Assembly (NCBI GenBank): GCA_023381755.1
Contig: JAMCUF010000037.1
Location: 7,205 to 55,153, forward strand
DNA from: Deltaproteobacteria bacterium
Lineage (GTDB): Bacteria > SZUA-79 > Acidulodesulfobacterales > Acidulodesulfobacteraceae
Length of the DNA: 47,949 nt
Direction: 5' to 3'
Shown: piece after piece, positions 1 to 10,190 of the stretch
Numbering within the stretch: position 1 is the stretch's first letter
Layout of the letters: each line of letters starts with the position of its first letter
Program-made: the position numbers and the translations under genes
Notes under the pieces: model-generated
Databases searched by the model: none
What the model saw: the letters and a program-made list of their open reading frames with translations, nothing else
What the model was told of the DNA's origin: nothing

Positions 1-834
<834 letters not shown>

Positions 835-840
835 TTTAAT

Positions 841-2385
841 ATGGAAAAGGTATTTTCTAAAATTCTAATAATAGATTTCGGGTCACAATACACCCAGCTT
901 ATCGCCAGAAAGATAAGGGAAGATGGGGTATATTGCGAAATATATCCTTTTAACTCTTCTATCGAAAAAATAAAGGATTTTAAACCGGATGCAATTATAC
1001 TTTCGGGCGGTCCGTCATCCGTTTACGACAAGCATGCCCCTTTTATAACGGAGGACGTATTCAATATTAATGTTCCTTTTTTGGGGATTTGCTACGGCAT
1101 GCAGGTCATGGCCCATCTTCTTTCCGGGGAGGTTAAACCTGCAAAGAACAGGGAATACGGGTATTCTAAACTCCGGATAATTGAGGAAAGCGAGCTTTTT
1201 AGAGGCTGTGAAAAATCAAGTCTTGTCTGGATGAGTCATGGAGACATCATTATAAAACCGCCCTCCCATTTTATTGTGACTTCCCAAACCGAAAATTGTT
1301 CCATTGCTTCCTTTGAAAATAGCGAAAAAAATCTTTATGGACTTCAGTTTCATCCCGAGGTTGCCCACACCGATTACGGACTGAGAATATTAAATAATTT
1401 TCTCTTTAATATTGCAAAGGTTAAGAAGACCTGGAAACTCGAAGATTTTATCGAAAATAAGGTGCGGGATATTAAAAACCTTACGAACGGCAAAAAAGCC
1501 ATATGCGCCCTTTCCGGCGGGGTTGATTCCACCGTTGCCGCCGTTCTTGCAAATAAAGCCATGGGAGATAAACTCAGGTGCATATTCGTGGACAACGGTC
1601 TTTTAAGGGAAAACGAGGGAAAAGCCGTTATAAAGTTTTATAAAGAAAATTTAAAATTAAATGTGAAGTTTGTAAATGCGGCTAATTTATTTCTAAAAGC
1701 CTTAAAGGGGGTTAAAAATCCGGAAAAGAAAAGAAAAATTATCGGAAAACTCTTCATGGAAATATTCGAAAAAGAGGCTAAAAAAATAAAGGATGTCGAT
1801 TTTCTTGTACAAGGGACGCTTTATCCGGACGTTATCGAATCTGTCAGGGTATTTGGCGCTTCAAGCATTATTAAAAGCCATCACAATGTCGGTGGCCTTC
1901 CAAAAAAAATAAGATTAAAGCTAATCGAACCGTTAAGGGAACTATTTAAGGATGAGGTTCGCGTAATAGGAAATAATTTAGGAATTCCTATGGAGGTCAT
2001 TAACAGGCAGCCCTTTCCGGGACCGGGCCTTGCCATAAGGATAATGGGGGATGTCGATAAAAACAGACTTAAAACTCTGAGGCGGGCTGACGCCATTGTT
2101 ACGGAAGAGATAAAAAAGGCAGGATTGGAAGATAAGATCTGGCAGTCTTTTCCTGTTTTAATCCCGGTTAAAACCGTTGGCGTCATGGGGGATAAAAGAA
2201 GCTATGAATCCCTTATAGCACTCCGGGCGGTGGGTTCATCCGACGGTATGACGGCCGATTTTATAAAATTAGATTACGATATTTTAAGAACAATTTCGGC
2301 GCGGGTAATTTCTGAAATAAAGGGAGTCAATAGGATGGTTTACGATATTACATCGAAACCGCCTTCGACAATCGAGTGGGAGTAA
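841..2385 (+). CDS. guaA: GMP synthase (glutamine-hydrolysing)
   Basis: Converts XMP to GMP using ATP and glutamine-derived ammonia in the cytosol. At 514 aa it is full length. The class I glutamine amidotransferase domain is at about residues 7-190, with nucleophile Cys84 (GICYGMQ) and His171/Glu173 (FHPEV). The ATP pyrophosphatase domain has the P-loop SGGVDS at 225-230. The dimerisation domain ends in the family-typical KPPSTIEWE. Only 6 bases separate it from guaB and 7 from dnaE, so all three probably share a transcript. No Shine-Dalgarno is obvious between guaB and this ATG, which suggests translational coupling. Confidence 0.98.
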   Translation: MEKVFSKILIIDFGSQYTQLIARKIREDGVYCEIYPFNSSIEKIKDFKPDAIILSGGPSSVYDKHAPFITEDVFNINVPFLGICYGMQVMAHLLSGEVKPAKNREYGYSKLRIIEESELFRGCEKSSLVWMSHGDIIIKPPSHFIVTSQTENCSIASFENSEKNLYGLQFHPEVAHTDYGLRILNNFLFNIAKVKKTWKLEDFIENKVRDIKNLTNGKKAICALSGGVDSTVAAVLANKAMGDKLRCIFVDNGLLRENEGKAVIKFYKENLKLNVKFVNAANLFLKALKGVKNPEKKRKIIGKLFMEIFEKEAKKIKDVDFLVQGTLYPDVIESVRVFGASSIIKSHHNVGGLPKKIRLKLIEPLRELFKDEVRVIGNNLGIPMEVINRQPFPGPGLAIRIMGDVDKNRLKTLRRADAIVTEEIKKAGLEDKIWQSFPVLIPVKTVGVMGDKRSYESLIALRAVGSSDGMTADFIKLDYDILRTISARVISEIKGVNRMVYDITSKPPSTIEWE

Positions 2386-2392
2386 TAATTTT

Positions 2393-5300
2393 ATGGGTAA
2401 ATTTGTTCATCTTCATTTACATTCGCATTACAGCCTTTTAGACGGCGCTATTAAAATTGACGATATTATAAACAAGGCTGTAGAGTTCGATATGTCCGCC
2501 GTTGGGATTACCGATCACGGGAATATGTTTGGCGCCGTCGAGTTTTACGAAAAGGCTTTTAAAAAATCCGTCAAACCTATAATCGGATGCGAGATGTATG
2601 TTTCGAGAGCGGATATGACACTTAAAAATTCAAATGAAAAATTATATTATCACTTGATTTTACTTGCTAAAAATGAAGAGGGATATCAAAATCTTTCAAA
2701 ACTTATATCAAAATCTTACACTCAAGGCTTTTATTATAAGCCGAGAATAGATAAAAAAATTTTAAAAGAAAACCATAACGGTTTAATTGCATTATCAGCC
2801 TGTTTAAAAGGAGAAATACCTTATAATTTAATTCAAGGCAAAATGGACTTGGCAGAAAAAAGCCTTCAATATTATCTGGATATATTCGGCGATGATTTTT
2901 ATTTAGAAATGCAGGTGCAGGGCATAGAAGAACAAAAAACGGTAAATGCCGGAATGATCGGGTTATCCAAAAAATATAGCGTTCCTCTTGTTGCAACCAA
3001 TGATTGTCATTATCTTTTAAAGGATGATTACGAGGCACACGATGTTCTTTTATGTATTCAGACAGGGAAAACAATAGAAGACAAAGATAGAATGAGATTT
3101 TCGACAAAGGATTTATATTTTAAATCGCAGGAAGAGATGACGGACTTGTTTCGCGGGTATCCCGGTGAAGCTATTTCTAACACGAAAATAATAGAAGATA
3201 AATGTAATTTTTCCTTTAAACTTAAAGAAGGACACCATTTTCCGCAGTTTATAATCAGGGAAACCAACGACGGTCCGGCGGCGCCCCGCATTTCTATCCT
3301 TGACTTTTTTGAAAAAGAAGCAAGGGAAGGATTCGATGAAAGATTTATAAAAAATCCAACCAAAATGGCAAAAGAATCCTATTTAAAAAATACGGAGGCA
3401 TATAAAAAGAGATTGGATATGGAGATAGAGGTTATTAAAAAATCTAATTTTGCCGGATATTTTTTAATAGTTTCGGATTTTATCAAATATGCGAAGGATA
3501 ACGGTATTCCCGTCGGACCCGGAAGGGGTTCTGCAGCCGGAAGCCTTGTCGCGTATTCTTTAAAGATTACCGATATAGACCCGATTAAATATAATTTGAT
3601 GTTCGAAAGATTTCTTAATCCAGAACGAATTAGCATGCCGGATATCGATTCAGATTTTTGCATAAACGGAAGAGATGAGGTAATTAAATATGTTGCCGAA
3701 AAATATGGGGAGGAGAATGTCTCTCAAATAATTACGTTTGGAACAATGCAGGCGAAGGCCGCCATAAGGGATACGGGAAGGGCGCTTAATATGCCTTATG
3801 CCGAGGTCGATAAAATAGCCAAGCTCGTTCCGAACATAATCGGTATTACACTCGAAGAAGCCGTCAAAAAAGAACCGAAACTTCAAAATTTAATAAATAC
3901 CGATTTGAAAGTTAAAAAGTTAATAGAAATAGCCAAAAGGCTTGAAGGACTTGCAAGACATGCCAGCACCCATGCTGCGGGGGTTGTAATATCCAACGAA
4001 CCCATTCTTCACTTTATGCCTTTATACAAGGGTTCAAAAGAGAATGATGTTATAACGACTCAATATACGGGACAAGACTTGGAGAAATTAGGATTTATCA
4101 AATTCGATTTTCTGGGGCTAAAAACGCTTACGGTAATAAACGAGGCTATCAGACTTATAAACCGGAAGAAAAACGATTTACCCGAGGGGCATTTATCCGA
4201 AGAGCATTGCTGCGCCGGGCCGTCTAAAAATTTTAACATACACGATATTGATTTAAACGATCAAAAAACTTATAAAATTCTGTCCTCGGGAGATACCACG
4301 GGGGTATTTCAGCTTGAAAGTTCGGGCATGAAAGAGTTAATAAAAAAACTGGCGCCAAACTCCTTTGAGGATTTAATCCCTCTTGTTGCCTTGTATAGGC
4401 CCGGACCGCTGGGGAGCGGAATGGTAGATGATTTTATCAATGCAAAGCACGGAAGGGTTAAAATACGTTATATCCATCCTTTGTTAAAGGATATATTAAA
4501 TGACACTTACGGTGTAATACTTTATCAGGAACAAATAATGGAAATTGCAATCTCTCTTGCGGGATTTTCCATGGGGGAGGCGGATGTTTTAAGGAAGGGC
4601 GTCGGCAAGAAACAGGCCGGACTTATAAGCCAGATGAAAGATAAGTTCATTAACGGGTGTAAAAATAAGGGAATAGAGAAAGGCAAAGCGGAGAAGATTT
4701 TTTCGTTAATTACGAAATTCGGCGAATATGGATTTAATAAATCACATTCGACGGCTTATGCATATATTGCATATATGACAGCCTATCTGAAAGCAAATTA
4801 CAAAGAGCATTTTACCGCAGCTATTTTATCAAGCGAAATGTCTAATACCGATAAATTGGCAAAGATAATAAGTGAGGCAAAATCAAGTTCTCATAGTCGC
4901 GAAACTAAGCAAAACGAGGGCCAGCTAAGTTCAATACTGCCGCCTTCGGTCAACTACGGGGCGGAAAAATTCACAATCGTTGACGGTAATGGCAGTAGTA
5001 ACGGGCTTGCAATAAGGGTAGGCTTGGGGGCCGTTAAAAATGTAGGCAAGTCCGCGATTGATTCTATTTTGCAAGTACGGCAGCAGGGCGGCTTATTTAA
5101 AGGCCTGCTGGATTTTTGTTTAAGGGTTGATACGCGAAAGGTAAATAAAAGAACTATCGAGAGTTTAATAAAAAGCGGGGCACTCGATATAGGCGGGAAA
5201 TCCCGGAAATGGATGCTGGATAATCTCGAAAGCGTGATGGAGGAAGCTAATTTTCAAAGAGAAAAAAGAAGCTCGGATCAGTTTGAGCTCCCCCTTTTCT

Positions 5301-6355
5301 TTGAGGAAAATCCCGGAAATGAAGGGGTGGGTGCGGATGCGGCGTTTCAAACCGAGAATGAGAAGGATGATAAAAAATCAGTACTTGCCTACGAGAAAGA
5401 GTCTTTGGGGTTTTATCTGTCGGGGCATCCCTTAGACGGATATGAAGAAAAAATCAAACTTATCGGCGAAGGGAATATAACGGATATTGTGGACAAATAT
5501 TTAACTTCGGGAGGGGAAGCAAAAAATGACAATTATACAGTCTGCGGGGTTATAAATCAGCTGAAAATTCATAAAACTAAAAATAATGAAAAAATGGCGT
5601 CTTTTGTGTTGAATGATGGAAATTTAAATATTCAGGTTGTATTTTTTCCCAAAAATTACATGCGTTTTGAATCTGTTTTAGGTACGAACGAACCTGTGGT
5701 TTTAACAGGAAAGCTTGATTTCTCCGGATTGGCGGTAATTAAAGGCAATGCAAAAAATGGGTCTCTCGAAGCAGTTTCAAATAACGGCGACTTAGATGAC
5801 AATTTTGACGAAGAAAATTATAAAGGCATTGAAGAGGGTTTGGACATTGTTCGTGCTCCCCTTGCTTCAGACGGTAAAACAGGCGATATAAGTGAAAGCG
5901 ATATAGAACTTAATGTTAAGATTATCGGAGAAAAGATTGAGTTTTTAGACAGCTATAAAATTGAACGGAGCGAAGTCCGGCACGCCGCCGTTCGTGCTCC
6001 GCTCGCCCTGCAAGATAATACAGATACGGCAATTATAAGGCCAAAGATATCCGTGTCCGAAAATCATATTGAAATAAAAAAAGCTGATGCAACGCAAATT
6101 AAATTGAATACCGCCTTCGCTACCCCCGCTTCAATATGCGTTATCGAAATAACCGGAAGGGAAATTCCTTACGATAGCGACAATGCGTTAAGAGACTTTT
6201 TGATTGAGTTAAAAGATATTTTATACAGGTCAAAAGGGGATAGCAGGGTGGTTTTAAAAGCGGCGGGTTACGAAGTCATTTTAAACAACAATATTTCTAT
6301 TAATAAGGAACTGCTTAAATCTAAACCGTTGTGCCGGTATTTAAATATTACATAA
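2393..6355 (+). CDS. dnaE: DNA polymerase III alpha subunit (DnaE1 type)
   Basis: Catalytic subunit of the replicative polymerase. In order: N-terminal PHP domain (HLHLHSHYSLLDG, with GITDHGNM), the C-family polymerase core with metal-binding aspartates in MPDIDSDFC (residues 415-423) and KFDFLGLKT, tandem helix-hairpin-helix, an OB fold (TVCGVINQLKIHKTK), and a short C-terminal tau-binding-like region. At 1320 aa it is longer than the roughly 1160-aa E. coli protein. The extra length lies mainly between the OB fold and the C-terminus (about residues 1130-1245) and contains a repeated VRAPLA segment and a GC-rich palindrome. A smaller insert (SSSHSRETKQNEG) is near residue 830. It starts 7 bases after guaA. 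Confidence 0.97.
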   Translation: MGKFVHLHLHSHYSLLDGAIKIDDIINKAVEFDMSAVGITDHGNMFGAVEFYEKAFKKSVKPIIGCEMYVSRADMTLKNSNEKLYYHLILLAKNEEGYQNLSKLISKSYTQGFYYKPRIDKKILKENHNGLIALSACLKGEIPYNLIQGKMDLAEKSLQYYLDIFGDDFYLEMQVQGIEEQKTVNAGMIGLSKKYSVPLVATNDCHYLLKDDYEAHDVLLCIQTGKTIEDKDRMRFSTKDLYFKSQEEMTDLFRGYPGEAISNTKIIEDKCNFSFKLKEGHHFPQFIIRETNDGPAAPRISILDFFEKEAREGFDERFIKNPTKMAKESYLKNTEAYKKRLDMEIEVIKKSNFAGYFLIVSDFIKYAKDNGIPVGPGRGSAAGSLVAYSLKITDIDPIKYNLMFERFLNPERISMPDIDSDFCINGRDEVIKYVAEKYGEENVSQIITFGTMQAKAAIRDTGRALNMPYAEVDKIAKLVPNIIGITLEEAVKKEPKLQNLINTDLKVKKLIEIAKRLEGLARHASTHAAGVVISNEPILHFMPLYKGSKENDVITTQYTGQDLEKLGFIKFDFLGLKTLTVINEAIRLINRKKNDLPEGHLSEEHCCAGPSKNFNIHDIDLNDQKTYKILSSGDTTGVFQLESSGMKELIKKLAPNSFEDLIPLVALYRPGPLGSGMVDDFINAKHGRVKIRYIHPLLKDILNDTYGVILYQEQIMEIAISLAGFSMGEADVLRKGVGKKQAGLISQMKDKFINGCKNKGIEKGKAEKIFSLITKFGEYGFNKSHSTAYAYIAYMTAYLKANYKEHFTAAILSSEMSNTDKLAKIISEAKSSSHSRETKQNEGQLSSILPPSVNYGAEKFTIVDGNGSSNGLAIRVGLGAVKNVGKSAIDSILQVRQQGGLFKGLLDFCLRVDTRKVNKRTIESLIKSGALDIGGKSRKWMLDNLESVMEEANFQREKRSSDQFELPLFFEENPGNEGVGADAAFQTENEKDDKKSVLAYEKESLGFYLSGHPLDGYEEKIKLIGEGNITDIVDKYLTSGGEAKNDNYTVCGVINQLKIHKTKNNEKMASFVLNDGNLNIQVVFFPKNYMRFESVLGTNEPVVLTGKLDFSGLAVIKGNAKNGSLEAVSNNGDLDDNFDEENYKGIEEGLDIVRAPLASDGKTGDISESDIELNVKIIGEKIEFLDSYKIERSEVRHAAVRAPLALQDNTDTAIIRPKISVSENHIEIKKADATQIKLNTAFATPASICVIEITGREIPYDSDNALRDFLIELKDILYRSKGDSRVVLKAAGYEVILNNNISINKELLKSKPLCRYLNIT
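5966..6001 (+). repeat. GC-rich imperfect palindrome inside dnaE
   Basis: CGGAGC at 5966-5971 pairs with GCTCCG at 5996-6001, with GAA/TTC just inside, in otherwise AT-rich dnaE. It encodes ERSEVRHAAVRAPLA in frame. The 11-mer GTTCGTGCTCC at 5990-6000 also occurs at 5849-5859, giving two VRAPLA peptides about 50 residues apart. It looks like an in-frame repetitive insertion rather than conserved polymerase sequence. Confidence 0.5.
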
Positions 6356-6421
6356 TGAATATGCATGATGGATCTAAAACAACGTTTTTTATTATAATAA
6401 TATAGTAAGTGAGATTAATTT

Positions 6422-7375
6422 ATGGCATTGCAATATCTTGATTTTGAAAAACCGATAATCGAATTAGACCAAAAAATAGAGGAGCTTAAAACTTTTAATC
6501 TTAGCGGCATTACAAATGTTGACGATGAGATAAGAAACCTTGAAACTAAACGGGATAATCTCATAAAGGATATCTTTAAAAATATCGGTAATTGGCACAT
6601 AACCCAGTTATCGAGGCATCCGTTAAGGCCGTATACCTTAGATTATATAGAGCTGATGACGGAAAGCTTTACAGAGCTTCACGGCGATAGGCTTTTTATG
6701 GATGATAAAGCCGTTGTGGGGGGTTTCTGTTTTATTAAAGATGATAATTATATACAAAGGGTGTTGATAGCCGGACACCAAAAGGGGCGCAATACAAAGG
6801 AAAAATTGTATAGAAATTTCGGCATGCCTCATCCTGAAGGCTATAGAAAGGCACAAAGACTTTTTAAATTGGCCGAAAAATATTCTATTCCTATCGTAAT
6901 ATTAATCGATACCCCCGGGGCTTATCCGGGTGTTGGAGCAGAAGAGAGGGGGCAGTCCGAAGCTATTGCAAAAACCATTTATACCTTATTAAATGTCGAA
7001 GTACCTGTTATATCCATTATTATAGGCGAGGGTGGAAGCGGCGGTGCGCTTGCTTTTGGGGTTGGCAATAGAGTGCTGATGCTCGAATATTCCATTTATT
7101 CGGTAATATCCCCTGAAGGCTGCGCCTCGATATTATATAAAGATATTTCTAAAACCGAAGAAGCCGCTAATTCACTGAAGCTTACTGCAAAAGACCTTTA
7201 CAGCTCAAAGGTTATTGACGGCATCATACCGGAACCGCTTGGCGGGGCACATAATAACAGGGCTTTAGCCTCTAATAATGTAAAAATGGCTATTATAGAA
7301 AACCTTGAGAGTCTCAAAAAATATGCCGGCGAAGCCCTAAGGAACCAGAGAATTAAAAAATTCACCGGATATTAA
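6422..7375 (+). CDS. accA: acetyl-CoA carboxylase carboxyltransferase subunit alpha
   Basis: Alpha half of the carboxyltransferase that moves CO2 from biotin to acetyl-CoA to form malonyl-CoA, the first step of fatty-acid synthesis. The 317-aa length is standard. The N-terminus (LDFEKPIIELDQKIEELK) is the usual helical start. The family blocks RHPLRPYTLDYI, ELHGDRLFMDD, GHQKGRNTKEK, RNFGMPHPEGYRKA, IDTPGAYPGVGAEERGQ and IIGEGGSGGALAFGVGNRVLMLE are all intact, as is the oxyanion-forming Gly-Gly segment. accD, accB and accC are not in the window. It lies 66 bases after dnaE, a pairing (dnaE-accA) common in bacteria. Confidence 0.97.
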   Translation: MALQYLDFEKPIIELDQKIEELKTFNLSGITNVDDEIRNLETKRDNLIKDIFKNIGNWHITQLSRHPLRPYTLDYIELMTESFTELHGDRLFMDDKAVVGGFCFIKDDNYIQRVLIAGHQKGRNTKEKLYRNFGMPHPEGYRKAQRLFKLAEKYSIPIVILIDTPGAYPGVGAEERGQSEAIAKTIYTLLNVEVPVISIIIGEGGSGGALAFGVGNRVLMLEYSIYSVISPEGCASILYKDISKTEEAANSLKLTAKDLYSSKVIDGIIPEPLGGAHNNRALASNNVKMAIIENLESLKKYAGEALRNQRIKKFTGY

Positions 7376-7455
7376 TTATTCGAATTAGATATTTGCCGGT
7401 TGAATATCGGCTTTAAAACGGCGCCTTAAGTTTAATAAAAAATCCAATAAAAAAA

Positions 7456-9093
7456 ATGAAAACGAAGCCCGGCACAGCCCAAAATGTTAATTTTACCGGC
7501 AAAGCCAAATATTTTATGATACAGGGAACAACAAGTTCCGCAGGTAAAAGCGCTTTGACGGCCGGCTTTTTAAGGTATTTTTCAATGGAAGGCTATAGTT
7601 CATCCCCCTTTAAATCCCAAAATATGTCTTTAAACAGTTTTGTCACGGATGACGGCTTTGAGATTGCCGTTTCCCAGGCTGTTCAGTCCGAAGCGGCTTT
7701 TAAAAATCCTATAAGGCAGGTAAATCCCATCTTGATAAAACCCGCCTCGGATTGCGGTATGCACTTAATAGTAGAGGGGAAGTTCTACGGCAATATGAAT
7801 TTTAACGATTACGCCGGGAAAAGGGATTATTTTCTTAAGAAAGCTAAAGAAAGCTTTGAGTTTTTAGCGCAAGATAACGATCTGATAATACTTGAGGGTG
7901 CCGGAAGTCCGGCAGAAATAAATCTGTTCAAATTTGATATAGCAAATATGGGTTTTGCCGAAGTTTACGATATTCCCGTGATTTTGGTTGCCGATGTCGA
8001 AAGAGGCGGTGTATTTGCTTCTGTTTTTGGAACGGTTAAATTACTTCCGTTAAAATGGAGAAGGCTAATTAAAGGTTTTATTATCAATAAATTTCGAGGC
8101 GATTTAAGAGTCTTGACCCCAGGCATAAAATCTATCGAATCAATGGTTAAAATCCCTTGTTTCGGGGTTATCCCCCATATTAAAAATCTTCGTTTGGAGG
8201 CGGAAGACAGCCTCAATTTAACGGATCGTCCGGAGGGCGGCGATTCAAATAATTTAACTCAATCCGGCAGGTTAAGGATAGGGATCATTCATTTAAACCG
8301 CATATCAAACTTTCATGAGTTTGACCCGCTTTTTTACGACAATAGGGTAGCCGTACGATTTTTTAAAGATGTGCCGAAGCGGCTGACCGAATTCGACATG
8401 ATAATCATTCCAGGTTCAAAATCTACTATTGGCGATATATTGGGCTTAAAAAAGGCCGGGATTTTCGATTATATAAAGGATTTCGAAAAATATGGCGTTA
8501 TTATGGGAATATGTGGCGGTTTTCAAATGATGGGGAAATGGATTAAAGACCCTTTTCATATCGAGTCGGAAACATTTGAGGCTGCCGGTTTCGGATTTTT
8601 TGAAACCGTTACAGTAATGCAGAATGAGAAAAGACTGTTAAACCAGCAATACCGGTTCAACCCAGGAAGCAATATCCGGTCGGATGTTCTAAGAGGCTAC
8701 GAAATACATAACGGGAGAACCTTTTTTATAGAGGGTTGTTCAGACGAAGATACTTATACGCGTATCTTCGAATCCGCCCCGGCATTGCATGACTCCTCTC
8801 CTGCGGAAATGGGCATTATGTCAAAGGACAATAAAAAAATAGGCACGTATATTCACGGATTATTTGCAAACAAGTCCTTTAAAAATTTTGTGATAGACAT
8901 TATTATAAAAAACTTAAAAACTGCCGAAAAAGGGAATAAAGGCAAAGTTTGCGCTTGCAATATCCAGGTGGATGGCCATGAATCAGAAGCCGATTCTTAC
9001 TTTGGGGTTAAAAACCGTAATTATGATTTATTATCGGAAAACATACGCAAACATATTAATATAGATTTGATAAAAAACCTCACCGGAATTTAA
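7456..9093 (+). CDS. cobQ: cobyric acid synthase
   Basis: Amidates four side chains of adenosylcobyrinic a,c-diamide using ATP and glutamine in cobalamin synthesis. The 545-aa protein has an N-terminal dethiobiotin-synthetase-like ATPase domain (P-loop GTTSSAGKSA near residue 24, SQNMSLNSFVT, LEGAGSPAEINL) and a C-terminal glutamine amidotransferase domain with Cys in GICGGFQMMG (about residue 352) and GYEIHNGRT. No clear Shine-Dalgarno precedes the ATG at 7456; the ATG at 7518 (MIQGTTSS) is a plausible alternative start that keeps the P-loop. No other cob gene and no cobalamin riboswitch are seen nearby. It is convergent with thiE. Confidence 0.95.
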   Translation: MKTKPGTAQNVNFTGKAKYFMIQGTTSSAGKSALTAGFLRYFSMEGYSSSPFKSQNMSLNSFVTDDGFEIAVSQAVQSEAAFKNPIRQVNPILIKPASDCGMHLIVEGKFYGNMNFNDYAGKRDYFLKKAKESFEFLAQDNDLIILEGAGSPAEINLFKFDIANMGFAEVYDIPVILVADVERGGVFASVFGTVKLLPLKWRRLIKGFIINKFRGDLRVLTPGIKSIESMVKIPCFGVIPHIKNLRLEAEDSLNLTDRPEGGDSNNLTQSGRLRIGIIHLNRISNFHEFDPLFYDNRVAVRFFKDVPKRLTEFDMIIIPGSKSTIGDILGLKKAGIFDYIKDFEKYGVIMGICGGFQMMGKWIKDPFHIESETFEAAGFGFFETVTVMQNEKRLLNQQYRFNPGSNIRSDVLRGYEIHNGRTFFIEGCSDEDTYTRIFESAPALHDSSPAEMGIMSKDNKKIGTYIHGLFANKSFKNFVIDIIIKNLKTAEKGNKGKVCACNIQVDGHESEADSYFGVKNRNYDLLSENIRKHINIDLIKNLTGI

Positions 9094-9111
9094 CCTATGT
9101 CCTTAACTTAA

Positions 9112-9774
9112 TTAAACACGAGCGGCGTTTGCCCCCATTAGTTTATCAATATTTTGTCTAAAAGTAACGGCTGTTTTCAACGGATTTACGGAACCGGAGA
9201 TGGCGTTTATAACTGCAACGCCTTTTACGCCGTAGGTGGATAACTCTTTAATATTATAGGTATTTATACCGCCGATGGCAATAACCGGTATTTTTACGCT
9301 GCGGCATATTGTTTTTATATTTTCCGGGCTTATCATGTTTCCCGCATCCGCCTTGGAAGAAGTATCATAAACCGGACCAACGCCAATGTAATCAGCTCCT
9401 TCATTTTGGGCGACAAGCGCCTCTTTTAGGTTACAGGCGCTTACGCCCACGATTAAATCCGGATAAATTTTTTTTGTAGTTATTAATGGAAAATCATCCT
9501 GACCGATGTGGACGCCGTCCGCCCCGGTCAGATAGGCGATATCCGGCCTGTCGTTCACGATGAACAAGGGTTTTCTTCCGGAGCTAAATTTACTTAAAAG
9601 GCTTTTTATGTATAGAGCCGCATAGTAAATATCCTTAGCCGTTGATTTTTTGTTCCTCAGCTGCAACACATCGGCGCAACTTTTTACGGCTATTCTCGAT
9701 AAATTATCTATATATATTTTATATCTGGCCACGTCGAAATCTTTGGTTATTATTTGGAAGCCGAATCCGTTCAT
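9112..9774 (-). CDS. thiE: thiamine-phosphate synthase
   Basis: Joins HMP-pyrophosphate and THZ-phosphate to form thiamine monophosphate. The 220-aa TIM-barrel protein shows the family blocks LQLRNKKSTAKDI, FIVNDRPDIAYLTGADGVHIGQDD, VGVSACNLKEALVAQNEGADYIGVGPVYDTSSKAD, and PVIAIGGINTYNIKEL. It is the only thiamine gene in the window and is transcribed against its neighbours, sharing a short intergenic region with the divergent lipoprotein gene. The leader contains no recognisable TPP riboswitch (no THI box). The start at 9774 lacks a good Shine-Dalgarno but its product fits the family N-terminus. Confidence 0.94.
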   Translation of the reverse strand: MNGFGFQIITKDFDVARYKIYIDNLSRIAVKSCADVLQLRNKKSTAKDIYYAALYIKSLLSKFSSGRKPLFIVNDRPDIAYLTGADGVHIGQDDFPLITTKKIYPDLIVGVSACNLKEALVAQNEGADYIGVGPVYDTSSKADAGNMISPENIKTICRSVKIPVIAIGGINTYNIKELSTYGVKGVAVINAISGSVNPLKTAVTFRQNIDKLMGANAARV

Positions 9775-9798
9775 ATTATTTCATATTATAAATTTTTC

Positions 9799-9827
9799 TT
9801 GACAAAAGGTATAGCTAAAAATAGAAT
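9799..9827 (+). promoter_or_regulatory. sigma70-type promoter for the small lipoprotein gene
   Basis: A perfect -35 TTGACA (9799-9804), a 17-base spacer and TAGAAT (9822-9827) as -10. The start codon is 28 bases downstream, so the leader is very short. A strong AAAGGAGGTGATA ribosome-binding site follows at 9838-9850. Promoter and RBS both close to consensus predict high expression. Confidence 0.8.
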
Positions 9828-9854
9828 AAAAATTGTTAAAGGAGGTGATAAATT

Positions 9855-10076
9855 TTGAAAAAGCTTACGGTATTAATTTTAGGAGTGTTTTTAGTTGTGT
9901 CGGTCCTGGCGTTTTCCGGTTGCGCAAAAAAACCAGCTCCTAAACCGGCGCCAACGGCTCCTGCGGTTCCAGCCGCACCTGCTGCACCGGCCAAAAAGGC
10001 TCCGGCTGCCAAAAAGGCTTCAGGAATGAAAAAGGCTCCGGCTGCCAAAAAGGCTTCAGGAATAAAAAAAATGTAA
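9855..10076 (+). CDS. small Ala/Lys/Pro-rich lipoprotein
   Basis: A 73-aa predicted lipoprotein. The TTG start at 9855 is fixed by a near-perfect Shine-Dalgarno five bases upstream. Residues 1-22 form a lipoprotein signal peptide (KKLTVLILGVFLVVSVLA) ending in a lipobox AFSGC, so Cys at about residue 23 should be lipidated. The mature part is low complexity: KKPAPKPAPTAPAVPAAPAAPA, then two copies of a KKAPAAKKASG(M/I) unit. This basic, proline-rich tail resembles histone-H1-like or wall-spanning segments. No enzymatic domain is visible, and the function is unknown. It is a monocistronic unit with its own promoter and terminator, arguing for an abundant structural product. Confidence 0.85.
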   Translation: MKKLTVLILGVFLVVSVLAFSGCAKKPAPKPAPTAPAVPAAPAAPAKKAPAAKKASGMKKAPAAKKASGIKKM

Positions 10077-10132
10077 AATATTCCGGTAGCTCCTGAGTTA
10101 AAGAGTCAGGCTTTAGAATTAAAAATCTTATT

Positions 10133-10190
10133 CCCGCTTTTCCGTATTAATTTAATATTGCATATATTAAGTGGAGAGGCGGGTTTTTTT
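10133..10190 (+). terminator. rho-independent terminator after the small lipoprotein gene
   Basis: CCCGCTTTTCC (10133-10143) pairs over 11 positions, two of them G-U, with GGAGAGGCGGG (10173-10183), followed by seven T (10184-10190). The 29-base loop is AT-rich and contains the palindrome-like TATTAATTTAATA. It closes a monocistronic unit. Confidence 0.75.

Noticed and set aside
7376-7455. Cobalamin riboswitch before cobQ
   Set aside because: Only 80 bases are available and no B12-box is present.
9775-9840. TPP riboswitch before thiE
   Set aside because: The leader is short and AT-rich with no THI-box motifs.
9836-10048. 70-codon Ala/Gly-rich - strand frame opposite the lipoprotein gene
   Set aside because: An antisense shadow of the KKAPAAKKA repeats; the + strand has promoter, RBS, lipobox and terminator.
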